A stretch of 10,696 nucleotides of DNA from an uncultured Rhodanobacter sp. (GCA_903827735.1 CAIKJM010000082.1:1-10696); one strand, 5' to 3'; positions 1 to 6,428 are shown, counted from the stretch's first letter. Notes: a model not told the origin generated them from the sequence alone. Program-made: numbers and translations.

Positions 1-1525
1 CGGCCATCTGCGCCGAACGTATCGAATACTCGACGGTGAACACCACGTCGTCCGGCACTTCGCAGAACTGTCCGATCAGCGCAAGGTTGCCGTAATGCGC
101 GGGCACCACGGTGGGTCGATCGTCTTCGCCGCGCGGCATGAACTGACTGGTGATGAAAGGCATCAGGCACGGGATGCAGATGGTCTTGGCTAGGATGGCT
201 TCGGCCTGCGCGTCAAAGCGCAGATGCCCGAGCAGTTCGGTCATCAGTTCCTGCCCGCTGCAGGCGGTCATCGGCTTGTCGACGAAGTTGCCGGGCTTGT
301 CGACATAGAGCCCATAGCCCCAGAACACGCTGACCGTATCAGGCTGGCCGATGAAGTGCGGTTGAAACGGCACCACAATCGACATCAGCCAGTTCGATTC
401 GGGGAAGGTGATCAGGCCGCCCTCGCCCGGCACGTTGCCGGTGCTGTCGCGCAGCAAGCGCAAAAAAAGCGGATCACTCAGCGTGGTGGTGAACGACAGC
501 CACTTGGACGCATCAATGTCGCCATCGAACGCATGCGGGTTGCCAAACTCCGGCCGCCCGCGCGCCAGCTTTTCCCACAGCGCCCACGCGCCGTGGCTGT
601 CCTTGCCCTGCAGTTCTGGCGCGTGCTGCATATCGCCCAGGCTGGAGCCTTCGGTCATCGAGCCCAGCGTCACCAGCACATAATCGTGCTCCCGCACGAT
701 CACCTCGCCCTTGATTGGCGCACCGTCGTCGCCCCTGCGCTCGTAAGCCAAGGACTCGACGGTTTTCCTACCGCTGTCTTCGCGGATGCCAAGATCAGTG
801 ATACGCGTAGCGAACTGAAACACCACGCCGCGCTCCTCCAGCCACTTCTGCAGCGGCCGCACCATCGAGTCGTATTGGTTATAAACCGTGCGCAGAATAC
901 CGTTGAGGCGGTTGAAACCCGACACCATGTGCGTGAAGCGCAACAGGTAGCGCCGAAATTCCGCAGCGCTGTGCCACGGCTGAAATGCGAACGTGGTGCA
1001 CCACATCAGCCAGAACGAGGTGGTGAAAAACGTCGGCGAAAACTGGTCGGCAATCGTACTTCGACCGAGCACGCTCTCCGACTCGAACACCAGCCGCTCG
1101 ATCGTCAGGATGTCGCTCTCGGGCAGGTCGAAGGCCGGCGCGGTCTGGCGATTGCCGTGCAGCGAAAGGCGCGACTTCGACGAGGTCGGCATGCGCTCAT
1201 TCCACGCCAGCGTTTCGGCCGTGACCGTGGTTTTTCCATCCAGCGTCGGGATCGAAGCGAACAGGTCGAAGGTGCAGAGATACTTGCTCTCGAACATCCT
1301 TCCGCCGCGCAGCGAGTAGCCACGCTCGGGCGAGCCGCCGCCATCCAGGCTGCCGCCGAGCCGATCCAGTGATTCGAAAATGGTGATGTGCTGACCCAGC
1401 ACGTCGGCATCGCGAATCATGAAAACCGCCGCTGCCAAGGCGGCGATGCCTCCACCGACGAGGTAGACCTTGGCGTCCGCTTTTTGCTGAGGGGAAAGAT
1501 CGGCGTCGTATTTTTTATAAGCCAT
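1..1525 (-). CDS. ohyA: Oleate hydratase (fatty acid double-bond hydratase), 3' end outside window
   Basis: FAD-dependent hydratase of the myosin-cross-reactive-antigen family (EC 4.2.1.53), which adds water to the cis-9 double bond of unsaturated fatty acids such as oleate to give 10-hydroxystearate. The visible 508 residues begin MAYKKYDADL. A dinucleotide-binding segment VYLVGGGIAALAAAVF lies at about residues 20-35 and the family signature RGGRMFESKY at 73-82. RRYLLRF (191-197) and YNQYDS (215-220) follow, and then long stretches typical of the family. Known members have roughly 550-650 residues, so the C-terminal part is missing beyond base 1. In characterised enzymes the signature reads RGGRE, with the Glu catalytic; here that position is Met77, as I recall for the monomeric Rhodococcus-type enzymes. 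The ATG at 1525 is preceded only by a weak purine stretch (AGAG). A FixJ-box-type promoter lies about 70-110 bp upstream. Family assignment is secure; substrate range is not shown by the sequence. Confidence 0.95.
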   Translation of the reverse strand, partial: MAYKKYDADLSPQQKADAKVYLVGGGIAALAAAVFMIRDADVLGQHITIFESLDRLGGSLDGGGSPERGYSLRGGRMFESKYLCTFDLFASIPTLDGKTTVTAETLAWNERMPTSSKSRLSLHGNRQTAPAFDLPESDILTIERLVFESESVLGRSTIADQFSPTFFTTSFWLMWCTTFAFQPWHSAAEFRRYLLRFTHMVSGFNRLNGILRTVYNQYDSMVRPLQKWLEERGVVFQFATRITDLGIREDSGRKTVESLAYERRGDDGAPIKGEVIVREHDYVLVTLGSMTEGSSLGDMQHAPELQGKDSHGAWALWEKLARGRPEFGNPHAFDGDIDASKWLSFTTTLSDPLFLRLLRDSTGNVPGEGGLITFPESNWLMSIVVPFQPHFIGQPDTVSVFWGYGLYVDKPGNFVDKPMTACSGQELMTELLGHLRFDAQAEAILAKTICIPCLMPFITSQFMPRGEDDRPTVVPAHYGNLALIGQFCEVPDDVVFTVEYSIRSAQMA

Positions 1526-1601
1526 GGCGATTCTCTGAAGGGCGGCCAGAAGGCCTGCGCGTGACTGGCGATGAGTTGGCGTGTCGAACCACCGATGGTC
1601 C

Positions 1602-1650
1602 AGATTAGGCGCGATAGCTACATCGGAAAAAGCCTCGGAAACTACCTAGA
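1602..1650 (-). promoter_or_regulatory. Putative activated promoter P1 of ohyA (FixJ-like box plus -10)
   Basis: Read on the minus strand, the box TCTAGGTAGTTTCC (1650-1637) is followed after 29 bp by the -10-like hexamer TAATCT (1607-1602). The inferred transcription start is near 1595, giving a leader of about 70 nt before the ohyA ATG. No good -35 hexamer is present, and the box sits about where an activator replacing -35 contacts would bind. The same box and spacing recur at 3494-3541 and 6243-6285, which is the main support. Confidence 0.6.
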
Positions 1651-1677
1651 CAATCAGATTTCATAGGCAACCAGGCG

Positions 1678-2475
1678 CTAGTCAGCCCAGTAGCCGGTCT
1701 TTTTGTAGTGCTTGAAAATACCTTCCTCGTGCTCGCGATCGAGCAGCCGAGCCGGGTCGTATACGGGCGAGGCCTTGACCGCCTGACGCGTCAAACCGAC
1801 CGTCACCGCGTCGTCGAGCCAGCTCACCTTGGTGATCCAGCGCACCGCAATGAGCACGTCGTGCCCCAGCCACCATTCGCTGGTGCTGACGACCAGATAG
1901 CGGATCGCCCAGGTGCCCTCCTCCATCACAAAACCTTTGACATGGCCAAGGTCGCCGTCGCTCGCTTCGATGTGATAACCGACAACGGCTTCGCAACTGC
2001 GTAAATGGATATCGTCCCCAGGCTCGAAGCCTGCCTCGCCCATCGACTGGGTGCGCTCGAGCGCGTTTTGGCCGTCCGACTCGGCCATGCCGTGTTCGCT
2101 GACATTCAATAGCAAACTGGGGAAGGAGCCCTCGCCCCACAATCCGCCGCGGCTCCAGTAGTACGGATAGCCGTAAAAGCCCAGGTACCCTCTTTCGTGC
2201 TGGCGGGACACAGGCTGGTTGGTGTCGATGTCCGGGCTGTCCTTGACCTGCTGTCGCGTGATGGACACCGACAGCGAGCGATCCAGCCGGTTCAGATGGG
2301 TCACCGACATTGGCGATATCAGCACCTTGCGATTGGCAAACCAGCCGCCGGTATCAACCACCAGATAGCGCACCACCCACGACTCGTCGTCGAAATACAC
2401 GCCGCGCACATGGCCGACCACGCCGTCGGTGGCGTGAATCGCATAGCGCTCGAGTTCTTTTACCGTGTGCAACAT
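1678..2475 (-). CDS. Protein with two PRC-barrel domains, second gene of the pair
   Basis: A 265-residue protein with two PRC-barrel-like domains. The first is at about residues 3-85 (DGVVGHVRGVYFDDESW, RYLVVDTGGW, RKVLISP) and the second at about 163-240 (DGDLGHVKGFVMEEGTW, RYLVVSTSEWW, HDVLIAV). They are joined by an aromatic/Gly-rich linker with YGYPYYW and GLWGEGSFPS (101-120). No signal peptide or membrane segment is visible, so a cytoplasmic location is likely. PRC barrels are small beta-barrel adaptor domains found in the photosynthetic reaction centre H subunit and in RNA-processing proteins; the function of stand-alone double-PRC proteins is largely unknown. I chose the ATG at 2475 because AAGGA lies 9 bp upstream and the paralogue also begins with ML; the in-frame ATG at 2484 directly abuts AAGGA. 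It follows its paralogue by 28 bp and is probably cotranscribed with it from the promoter at 3494-3541. Confidence 0.88.
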   Translation of the reverse strand: MLHTVKELERYAIHATDGVVGHVRGVYFDDESWVVRYLVVDTGGWFANRKVLISPMSVTHLNRLDRSLSVSITRQQVKDSPDIDTNQPVSRQHERGYLGFYGYPYYWSRGGLWGEGSFPSLLLNVSEHGMAESDGQNALERTQSMGEAGFEPGDDIHLRSCEAVVGYHIEASDGDLGHVKGFVMEEGTWAIRYLVVSTSEWWLGHDVLIAVRWITKVSWLDDAVTVGLTRQAVKASPVYDPARLLDREHEEGIFKHYKKTGYWAD

Positions 2476-2503
2476 GGCATGCATTCCTTGAGAGCCGGGC
2501 GGC

Positions 2504-3370
2504 TCAAAGCTGGTTGGTCCAATAGCCGCTGCGGTCGTAGTGCTTGTACAGGCCCACTTCCTGCTCACGATCGAGTTCGGCGGTGGATTCGAAGTGCGGC
2601 GAGTCCTTGACCGCGGCGCGTGACAGCGCGACGGTCACCGTGCTTTCGAACCAGTTCACGCTGCTGATCCAGTCCGGCACGATGAGTACCTTGTGGCCGC
2701 TCCACCAGTGGCTGGTCTCCACGATCAGATAGCGGATCGCCCAGGTGTCCTCGTCGACGACGAAGCCCGTGACGTGACCAATCAAGCCGTCGGTCGCCTG
2801 GATCTCGTGGCCGACCACGGATCTGCAGCTGCGCAAATGCGGGTCGTCGTGCCTGGGCGATGCCTGCTCGCCCTTATGCGGAACGTGGCCGCGATTCGCG
2901 CGGTCGTCACACAGTTCCCGTTCCCGCTCCCGCTCCGGCTCCGACAGTTTGATCTGCTGCTGCTCGTAAGCCGCTTCGCCTTCGCGCGAGTCGATGTCAG
3001 ACAGCATCAGGCTGGGAAAGGCACCTTCGCCCCACAGGCCGCCGCCGCCCCAGTAATAAGGGTAGCCGTAGTAGTTGAGATAGCGCACTTCGTGCTGGCG
3101 CGATACCGGCATGTCGGTATCGATGTCAGGACTGTTCTTCACCTGTTCGCGGGTAAGAAGCACCGTCACGACTTTGCGACCCGCTTCGACATGCCCGATG
3201 GAGATCGGTGAAATCAGTACCTTTCGATCGGTCAGCCAACTGCCGGTCTCGACTACCAGATAACGCACTACCCAGGATTCGTCATCAAAGAAAAAATCTC
3301 TTGCGTGACCGATCGAACCGTCGCTGGCCTGGATGTCGTATTTTTCCAACTCTTCGATATTGCGCAGCAT
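2504..3370 (-). CDS. Protein with two PRC-barrel domains, first gene of the pair
   Basis: A 288-residue paralogue of the next gene downstream, similar along its whole length. PRC-barrel 1 is at about residues 3-85 (DGSIGHARDFFFDDESW, RYLVVETGSW, RKVLISPIS) and PRC-barrel 2 at about 185-262 (DGLIGHVTGFVVDEDTW, RYLIVETSHWW, HKVLIVPDW). The linker holds NYYGYPYYW and GLWGEGAFPS (99-120). It is longer than in the paralogue because of a hydrophilic stretch at about 136-180, including EPEREREREL (144-153), His and Asp. Both proteins keep PDIDTxxPVSRQHE after the first barrel and end in a KHY...GYW motif, marking a gene duplication. The ATG at 3370 has GGAG 8 bp upstream. No transmembrane or export signal is seen. 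It leads a two-gene operon driven by the FixJ-like promoter at 3494-3541. A role in stress physiology or as a membrane-proximal adaptor is possible but not shown. Confidence 0.9.
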   Translation of the reverse strand: MLRNIEELEKYDIQASDGSIGHARDFFFDDESWVVRYLVVETGSWLTDRKVLISPISIGHVEAGRKVVTVLLTREQVKNSPDIDTDMPVSRQHEVRYLNYYGYPYYWGGGGLWGEGAFPSLMLSDIDSREGEAAYEQQQIKLSEPERERERELCDDRANRGHVPHKGEQASPRHDDPHLRSCRSVVGHEIQATDGLIGHVTGFVVDEDTWAIRYLIVETSHWWSGHKVLIVPDWISSVNWFESTVTVALSRAAVKDSPHFESTAELDREQEVGLYKHYDRSGYWTNQL

Positions 3371-3493
3371 GGGAGAGTCTCCTCAAGAGGGTGGTAGGCG
3401 AATGCTCGCTGCGTGATGGCGTGTGGTTACAGGCCGCGCCGTCGAGCGTCAGGCGCACCGTGCCTGCTTGATGATTTGCGCGATGCGAGGTTC

Positions 3494-3541
3494 ACCTTAG
3501 GCCATAGCAATTGGCCCGGGCAGCGTCGGAAACTACCTAGA
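3494..3541 (-). promoter_or_regulatory. Putative activated promoter P2 of the PRC-barrel operon (FixJ-like box plus -10)
   Basis: On the minus strand the box TCTAGGTAGTTTCC (3541-3528), identical over 14 bases to the ohyA box, is followed after 28 bp by TAAGGT (3499-3494). The predicted transcription start is near 3487, about 117 nt ahead of the first PRC gene. The -10 flank CTATGGCCTAAGG resembles that of P1 (CTATCGCGCCTAATC). The 16 bases CAGCGTCGGAAACTAC (plus strand, 3521-3536) are repeated exactly at 6270-6285. Confidence 0.62.
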
Positions 3542-3660
3542 GGCGTGATCAAGCTGCGGCCAGTACGCCGACAAAGGGCGCACGTTCGCTGCGCCAACCG
3601 ATGGCGCAGGGCGCCGATTCGACGGGTTGTCAGCGAGGATGAATTCCGCACAAGAGGGGC

Positions 3661-3690
3661 GACTCACCGGCGCTGCGCCGCCGGTGAGTC
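3661..3690 (-). terminator. Strong stem-loop downstream of the oxidoreductase gene
   Basis: A perfect 12-bp inverted repeat (GACTCACCGGCG / CGCCGGTGAGTC) with a 6-nt loop begins 38 bp after the minus-strand stop codon at 3729. Its position suits a 3' terminator or RNA-stabilising hairpin. There is no U-tract on the minus strand (GCCCCTCTTG follows), so canonical intrinsic termination is not certain. Confidence 0.5.
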
Positions 3691-3728
3691 GATAATGCTT
3701 GGTGCCAGATACGAAACCTTCTTCCGGC

Positions 3729-4757
3729 TCAGGCGCCGCTGACGCGAACCACCACCTTGCCGAAATTCTTTCCGGTCAGCAGACCGATCAACGCCTGCGG
3801 CGCACGCTCCAGCCCATCGACGATCTCTTCGCGATATTTGACCTTGCCCTGCGCGACCCACTCGCTCATGTCGCGCTGAAAGCTCGCGAAGCCGCTCGCA
3901 TAATGGTCGGAAATAATGAACCCCTCGACATGCAGGCGCCGAGCGAGAATCTGCATCATCATCTGCGGCACGCGGTTGGGTCCCGGCGGGAGTTCGGTGG
4001 CGCTGTAAGAGGCGATCAAGCCACACACCGGCATGCGTGCGCCGATATTGAGCAAGGGAAGCACTGCATCGAAGACCTCCCCGCCGACGTTTTCGAAATA
4101 GACGTCGATCCCGCCATGGCAGGCCTTGCCCAACTGCGCGGCAAAGTCCGTGCCGCGGTGATCAATGCACTCATCGAAGCCCAGAGTATCCACCACGTAG
4201 CGGCATTTCTCGGCACCGCCGGCGATACCGATCGCGCGCGCGCCCTTCAGCTTGGCGATCTGCCCCACCACCGAACCTACTGCGCCGCTGGCCGACGCCA
4301 CCACGACGGTTTCACCCGCTTTTGGCTGACCGATATTCAGCAACCCGTGATACGCGGTAAAGCCCGGCATACCCAGCACACTCAGCGCGAGCGATGGATG
4401 ATCGATGCGCGCATCGAGCGGGCTCACGTCATTACCGTCCGACAGCGCATAGTCCTGCCAGCCGCTGAAACCCGTGACCAGGTCGCCAATCTTCAGCGAC
4501 GGATGGTCCGACGCTTCCACTCGACTTACCGTGCCGCCGACCATGACTTCGCCAAGCCCGACCGACGGCGCATAGGACGGCCCTTCGCTCATGCGACCGC
4601 GCATATACGGATCCAGCGACAGATACATCGTGCGCAGCAGGACCTGGCCAGCTGTTGGCTGCGGAACATCGTTCGTCTCAAGACGAAAATCATTTGGCGT
4701 GGGTGCACCTACTGGCCGTGCGTTCAACAAGATCTGGCGATTTTTCAGCTTTGACAT
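3729..4757 (-). CDS. NADP-dependent MDR-family oxidoreductase (CurA/YncB, leukotriene B4 dehydrogenase-like)
   Basis: A 342-residue medium-chain dehydrogenase/reductase of the zinc-independent branch that includes E. coli CurA/YncB, prostaglandin reductases and plant 2-alkenal reductases. These cytosolic enzymes use NADPH to reduce the C=C bond of alpha,beta-unsaturated aldehydes and ketones. Seen in the sequence: N-terminal NRQILLNARPVGAPTPNDF, the catalytic-fold segment MYLSLDPYMRGRM (44-56), GMPGFTAYHGL (129-139), the Rossmann loop ASASGAVGSVVGQIAK (154-169), and the NVGG segment before the C-terminal domain. The structural-zinc cysteine cluster of classical alcohol dehydrogenases is absent, as expected. 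Length is normal for the family. I chose ATG 4757 (MSKLKNRQILL), with AGAG about 6 bp upstream; an in-frame GTG at 4787 would add ten residues unlike the family. The 165-bp gap to the VIT gene and the lack of a FixJ-like box suggest its own transcription unit. A role in detoxifying reactive enals fits but is inferred. Confidence 0.92.
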   Translation of the reverse strand: MSKLKNRQILLNARPVGAPTPNDFRLETNDVPQPTAGQVLLRTMYLSLDPYMRGRMSEGPSYAPSVGLGEVMVGGTVSRVEASDHPSLKIGDLVTGFSGWQDYALSDGNDVSPLDARIDHPSLALSVLGMPGFTAYHGLLNIGQPKAGETVVVASASGAVGSVVGQIAKLKGARAIGIAGGAEKCRYVVDTLGFDECIDHRGTDFAAQLGKACHGGIDVYFENVGGEVFDAVLPLLNIGARMPVCGLIASYSATELPPGPNRVPQMMMQILARRLHVEGFIISDHYASGFASFQRDMSEWVAQGKVKYREEIVDGLERAPQALIGLLTGKNFGKVVVRVSGA

Positions 4758-4894
4758 GATCGTCTCTTTCGGTGGGTGGGGTGACACTTGCTGCGTCTAC
4801 GCGTTAAGCGAGGTCGACGTGTGAGCGCGGCACGCTGCAGCAATGGGGATTCATCGCAGCACACTGACCATGATCTTCGCCATGTCAACGCCGC

Positions 4895-4916
4895 GCGGCG
4901 TCTTACTTAACGCCGC
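4895..4916 (-). terminator. Stem-loop just after the VIT-family gene
   Basis: The inverted repeat GCGGCGT (4895-4901) / ACGCCGC (4910-4916) with an 8-nt loop lies 6 bp past the minus-strand stop codon at 4923. The left arm is also the right half of a 14-bp palindrome ACGCCGCGCGGCGT (4888-4901), so two alternative stems are possible. No U-tract follows, so termination is plausible rather than shown. Confidence 0.35.
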
Positions 4917-4922
4917 CATGAT

Positions 4923-5630
4923 CTAAACCACATGGCCGAACAGCGTGCCCACGCAGGTCGTGAGCCCCATCGCCAGCGCGCCCCAGAACGTGACCCGCAG
5001 CGCGCCAGACAACACCTGTGCGCCACCAGCACGTGCGGCCCACCCGCCGAGCAGAAACAAAAACGTAAGCGACGTGATTCCTATGGCGGGAAGCAGATAG
5101 TTCGTTGTCACCATCAGCGTCACCACGATCGGCAACGAAGCGCCGATGGCAAAGCTGCTCGCGGACGCCAGCGCGGCCTGGTTGGGATGCGCGCGCCGCG
5201 CCGGTGACACCAACAGCTCCTGCCGGGCCAGTGCGCCCACGGCGCCATTGGCCATCAGTCCATCGGCCACTTCGCCAGCCAGCACGGCGTTCAAACCCAG
5301 GCTGAGATAGCTGGTCACGAGCGCGTCGTGTGCGCCTTTTGTGTTGGCTTTGAGGTGGGCGTGGCGACGCGCTATTTCGGCGGATTCGTAATCGGCCAGC
5401 GCGTGGACGGAGACGTATTCACTGGCGGCCATCGACATCGCGCCGGCCACCAGCCCGGATACGCCGGTGATCAAAATGCTGAGATGGGTGGCGTGCGCCG
5501 CGGTAACGCCGAGCACCAGGCTGGCGGTCGACACCAGGCCATCGTCGGCACCCAACACGGCCGCCGGCAGCCAGCCCAGCGGCTTCTTTTTATGTGCCTC
5601 GGTGCCATGCGTGGCGCGCGGCGTCGACAA
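4923..5630 (-). CDS. VIT1/CCC1-family Fe(II)/Mn(II) transporter
   Basis: A 235-residue integral membrane protein of the vacuolar iron transporter family, which moves Fe2+ or Mn2+ out of the cytoplasm, probably by proton exchange. Five hydrophobic segments are seen: about 20-43 with LGADDGLVSTASLVLG; 52-76 with AGAMSMAASEYVSV; 156-175; 178-196; and 206-230. The cytosolic loop (78-150) should hold the metal-binding helices. Asp30 and Glu71 match, from memory, the transport-path acids of Eucalyptus VIT1. The loop keeps ESAE (82-85), Met126 and Glu138, but the usual second Glu pair before a Tyr is replaced by HDALVTSY (101-108). The likely start is a TTG at 5630, with GAGG 4 bp upstream and only 6 bp after the BON-protein stop, so translational coupling is likely. 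No in-frame ATG precedes the first membrane segment; the ATG nearby at about 5609 is out of frame. It is probably cotranscribed with the BON gene from the promoter at 6243-6285. Confidence 0.9.
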   Translation of the reverse strand: MSTPRATHGTEAHKKKPLGWLPAAVLGADDGLVSTASLVLGVTAAHATHLSILITGVSGLVAGAMSMAASEYVSVHALADYESAEIARRHAHLKANTKGAHDALVTSYLSLGLNAVLAGEVADGLMANGAVGALARQELLVSPARRAHPNQAALASASSFAIGASLPIVVTLMVTTNYLLPAIGITSLTFLFLLGGWAARAGGAQVLSGALRVTFWGALAMGLTTCVGTLFGHVV

Positions 5631-5636
5631 GACGCC

Positions 5637-6128
5637 TCAGCGGACCGCTCGTGCGGTGGAAAAAAAGCAGCGCGGCAGCATCTCCACGATGTCATCGGCG
5701 ATATTGGCTGGCGCTGCCGACAGGCACGCGCGTCCATTCTGCGGGGCGCCGGCCCGCTGGCGCCAGTCGATTTCGCCGCTGACCATCAACAGCCCGTCAT
5801 CCATGCTTACCGAGATGCTCGCAGGTTCTGTCACCGCAGCAGATCGCTCACGCGCGTCGGAACTGGCGATGACGCGTCGCGCGGCCAGCAGCAGGCGCTC
5901 ATTGCGCTGCAGGTCCAGACGCACGTTCGTGCGATCGACCACTTGGACCACACCGTCGATCTCAGCCACCGCCGCTGCAACAGCAAGCTTGTCGGTGAAG
6001 CTGTCGACCTCGCCGCTCAACGTCACCTCGTCGGCGATAACGGAGACAACGATATTCGCCCCAAGTTGACTGCCCATGTGGCGAAGCTCGGCGAGGATAG
6101 CCCGCTGCAGTTGATGATCGTGCGTCAT
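5637..6128 (-). CDS. BON-domain protein
   Basis: A 163-residue protein with one clear BON domain at about residues 5-72 (LQRAILAELR, VVSVIADEVTLSGEVDSF, AVAEIDGVVQVVDRTNV). A second, partial BON-like unit lies at about 77-122 (LLLAARRVI, ISVSMDDGLLMVSGEIDWRQ). After residue 122 the expected helix and final strand of a BON domain are not recognisable; the tail GAPQNGRACLSAAP...EMLPRCFFSTARAVR looks unrelated or decayed. BON domains are alpha/beta modules thought to bind phospholipids or other ligands, often in envelope or osmotic-stress proteins such as OsmY. No signal peptide is visible from ATG 6128; the open frame continues upstream to a TTG at 6269, but that segment carries no export signal and would start at the promoter box itself. 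The Shine-Dalgarno is weak (GGAT). The gene heads a BON-VIT operon. Confidence 0.82.
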   Translation of the reverse strand: MTHDHQLQRAILAELRHMGSQLGANIVVSVIADEVTLSGEVDSFTDKLAVAAAVAEIDGVVQVVDRTNVRLDLQRNERLLLAARRVIASSDARERSAAVTEPASISVSMDDGLLMVSGEIDWRQRAGAPQNGRACLSAAPANIADDIVEMLPRCFFSTARAVR

Positions 6129-6428
6129 GAGTCGATCCAGATAACAAGAAAAAAGAGAGCCGGCAGATACCTGTCGGAGCTGCTGAAGACTTCGTGCCGA
6201 GGGATGTGGCGCGAAGAGGGTTAGCGGACTCTCCAAGCCTGCAAGGTATGCGAGGCGAAAGCGGTGCAACAGCGTCGGAAACTACTCATGCGCGCAGGAT
6301 GCACGTCGCGCATGACGATCTGACGTGGAACGAGGCAATTGTTATCACGCAATGCACATGACGCCTCGCCAGGCGGAGTAGAGTCGAGACAGGCGTTCCT
6401 TCCGGAATGCATCTCTGGAAAATTTATT
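6129..6428. other. Divergent intergenic region between the BON-VIT operon and the CheB-CheR kinase gene
   Basis: This 300-bp stretch holds the FixJ-like promoter P3 reading left (6243-6285) and an untranslated leader of about 108 nt for the BON gene. To the right lies about 140 bp of upstream sequence for the kinase gene, ending in an AT-rich run AAAATTTATTATG at the start codon. I see no GTAGTTTCC-type box on the plus strand and no strong sigma70 promoter for the kinase gene, although P3 is close enough that a bound activator could affect both directions. No gene is supported here. Confidence 0.55.
6243..6285 (-). promoter_or_regulatory. Putative activated promoter P3 of the BON-VIT operon (FixJ-like box plus -10)
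   Basis: On the minus strand GTAGTTTCC (6285-6277) is followed after 28 bp by TACCTT (6248-6243). The predicted transcription start is near 6236, about 108 nt ahead of the BON ATG. The box and inner flank match P2 over 16 bases (CAGCGTCGGAAACTAC on the plus strand, 6270-6285), but the outer half differs (ATGA in place of TAG), so this is the weakest of the three boxes. Confidence 0.55.

Larger units (their letters stand above)
3371..3728. other. Intergenic region between the PRC operon and the oxidoreductase gene
   Basis: This 358-bp gap has no convincing gene; short open frames here are Arg-rich and lack family motifs. It holds the promoter and an untranslated leader of about 117 nt for the PRC operon (3371-3541). 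It also holds a perfect inverted repeat CTGCGCC/GGCGCAG with a 7-nt loop (3589-3609) and a strong hairpin at 3661-3690 just beyond the oxidoreductase stop codon. The segment between 3542 and 3660 has no assigned function; a small RNA cannot be excluded from sequence alone. Confidence 0.6.

Noticed and set aside
224..1372. Long open frame on the plus strand (382 codons)
   Set aside because: It is the complement of the oleate hydratase gene. Its translation is His/Arg/Gln-rich with no family motif, while the minus strand gives continuous hydratase motifs.
3699..4754. Long plus-strand frame opposite the oxidoreductase gene
   Set aside because: The minus strand carries a full-length, motif-complete MDR protein over the same bases; the plus-strand product resembles nothing and is rich in His, Arg and Gln.
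4758..4787. GTG start at 4787 for the oxidoreductase
   Set aside because: The ten extra residues (MSPHPPKETI) are unlike the family N-terminus, whereas MSKLKNRQILL at ATG 4757 fits well.
5328..6224. Plus-strand frame of 298 codons across the BON and VIT genes
   Set aside because: It spans two well-supported minus-strand genes and a promoter region, and has no recognisable domain.
6129..6269. Upstream extension of the BON gene to a TTG at 6269
   Set aside because: The added 47 residues have no signal peptide or domain, and the start would lie upstream of the -10 element and predicted transcription start.
1637..6285. Reading the GGAAAC repeats on the plus strand as EcfG-type (GGAAC) general-stress -35 elements
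   Set aside because: On the plus strand, copies 1 and 2 would point into the 3' end of convergent genes. The conserved -10-like hexamers and spacing occur only on the minus-strand side.
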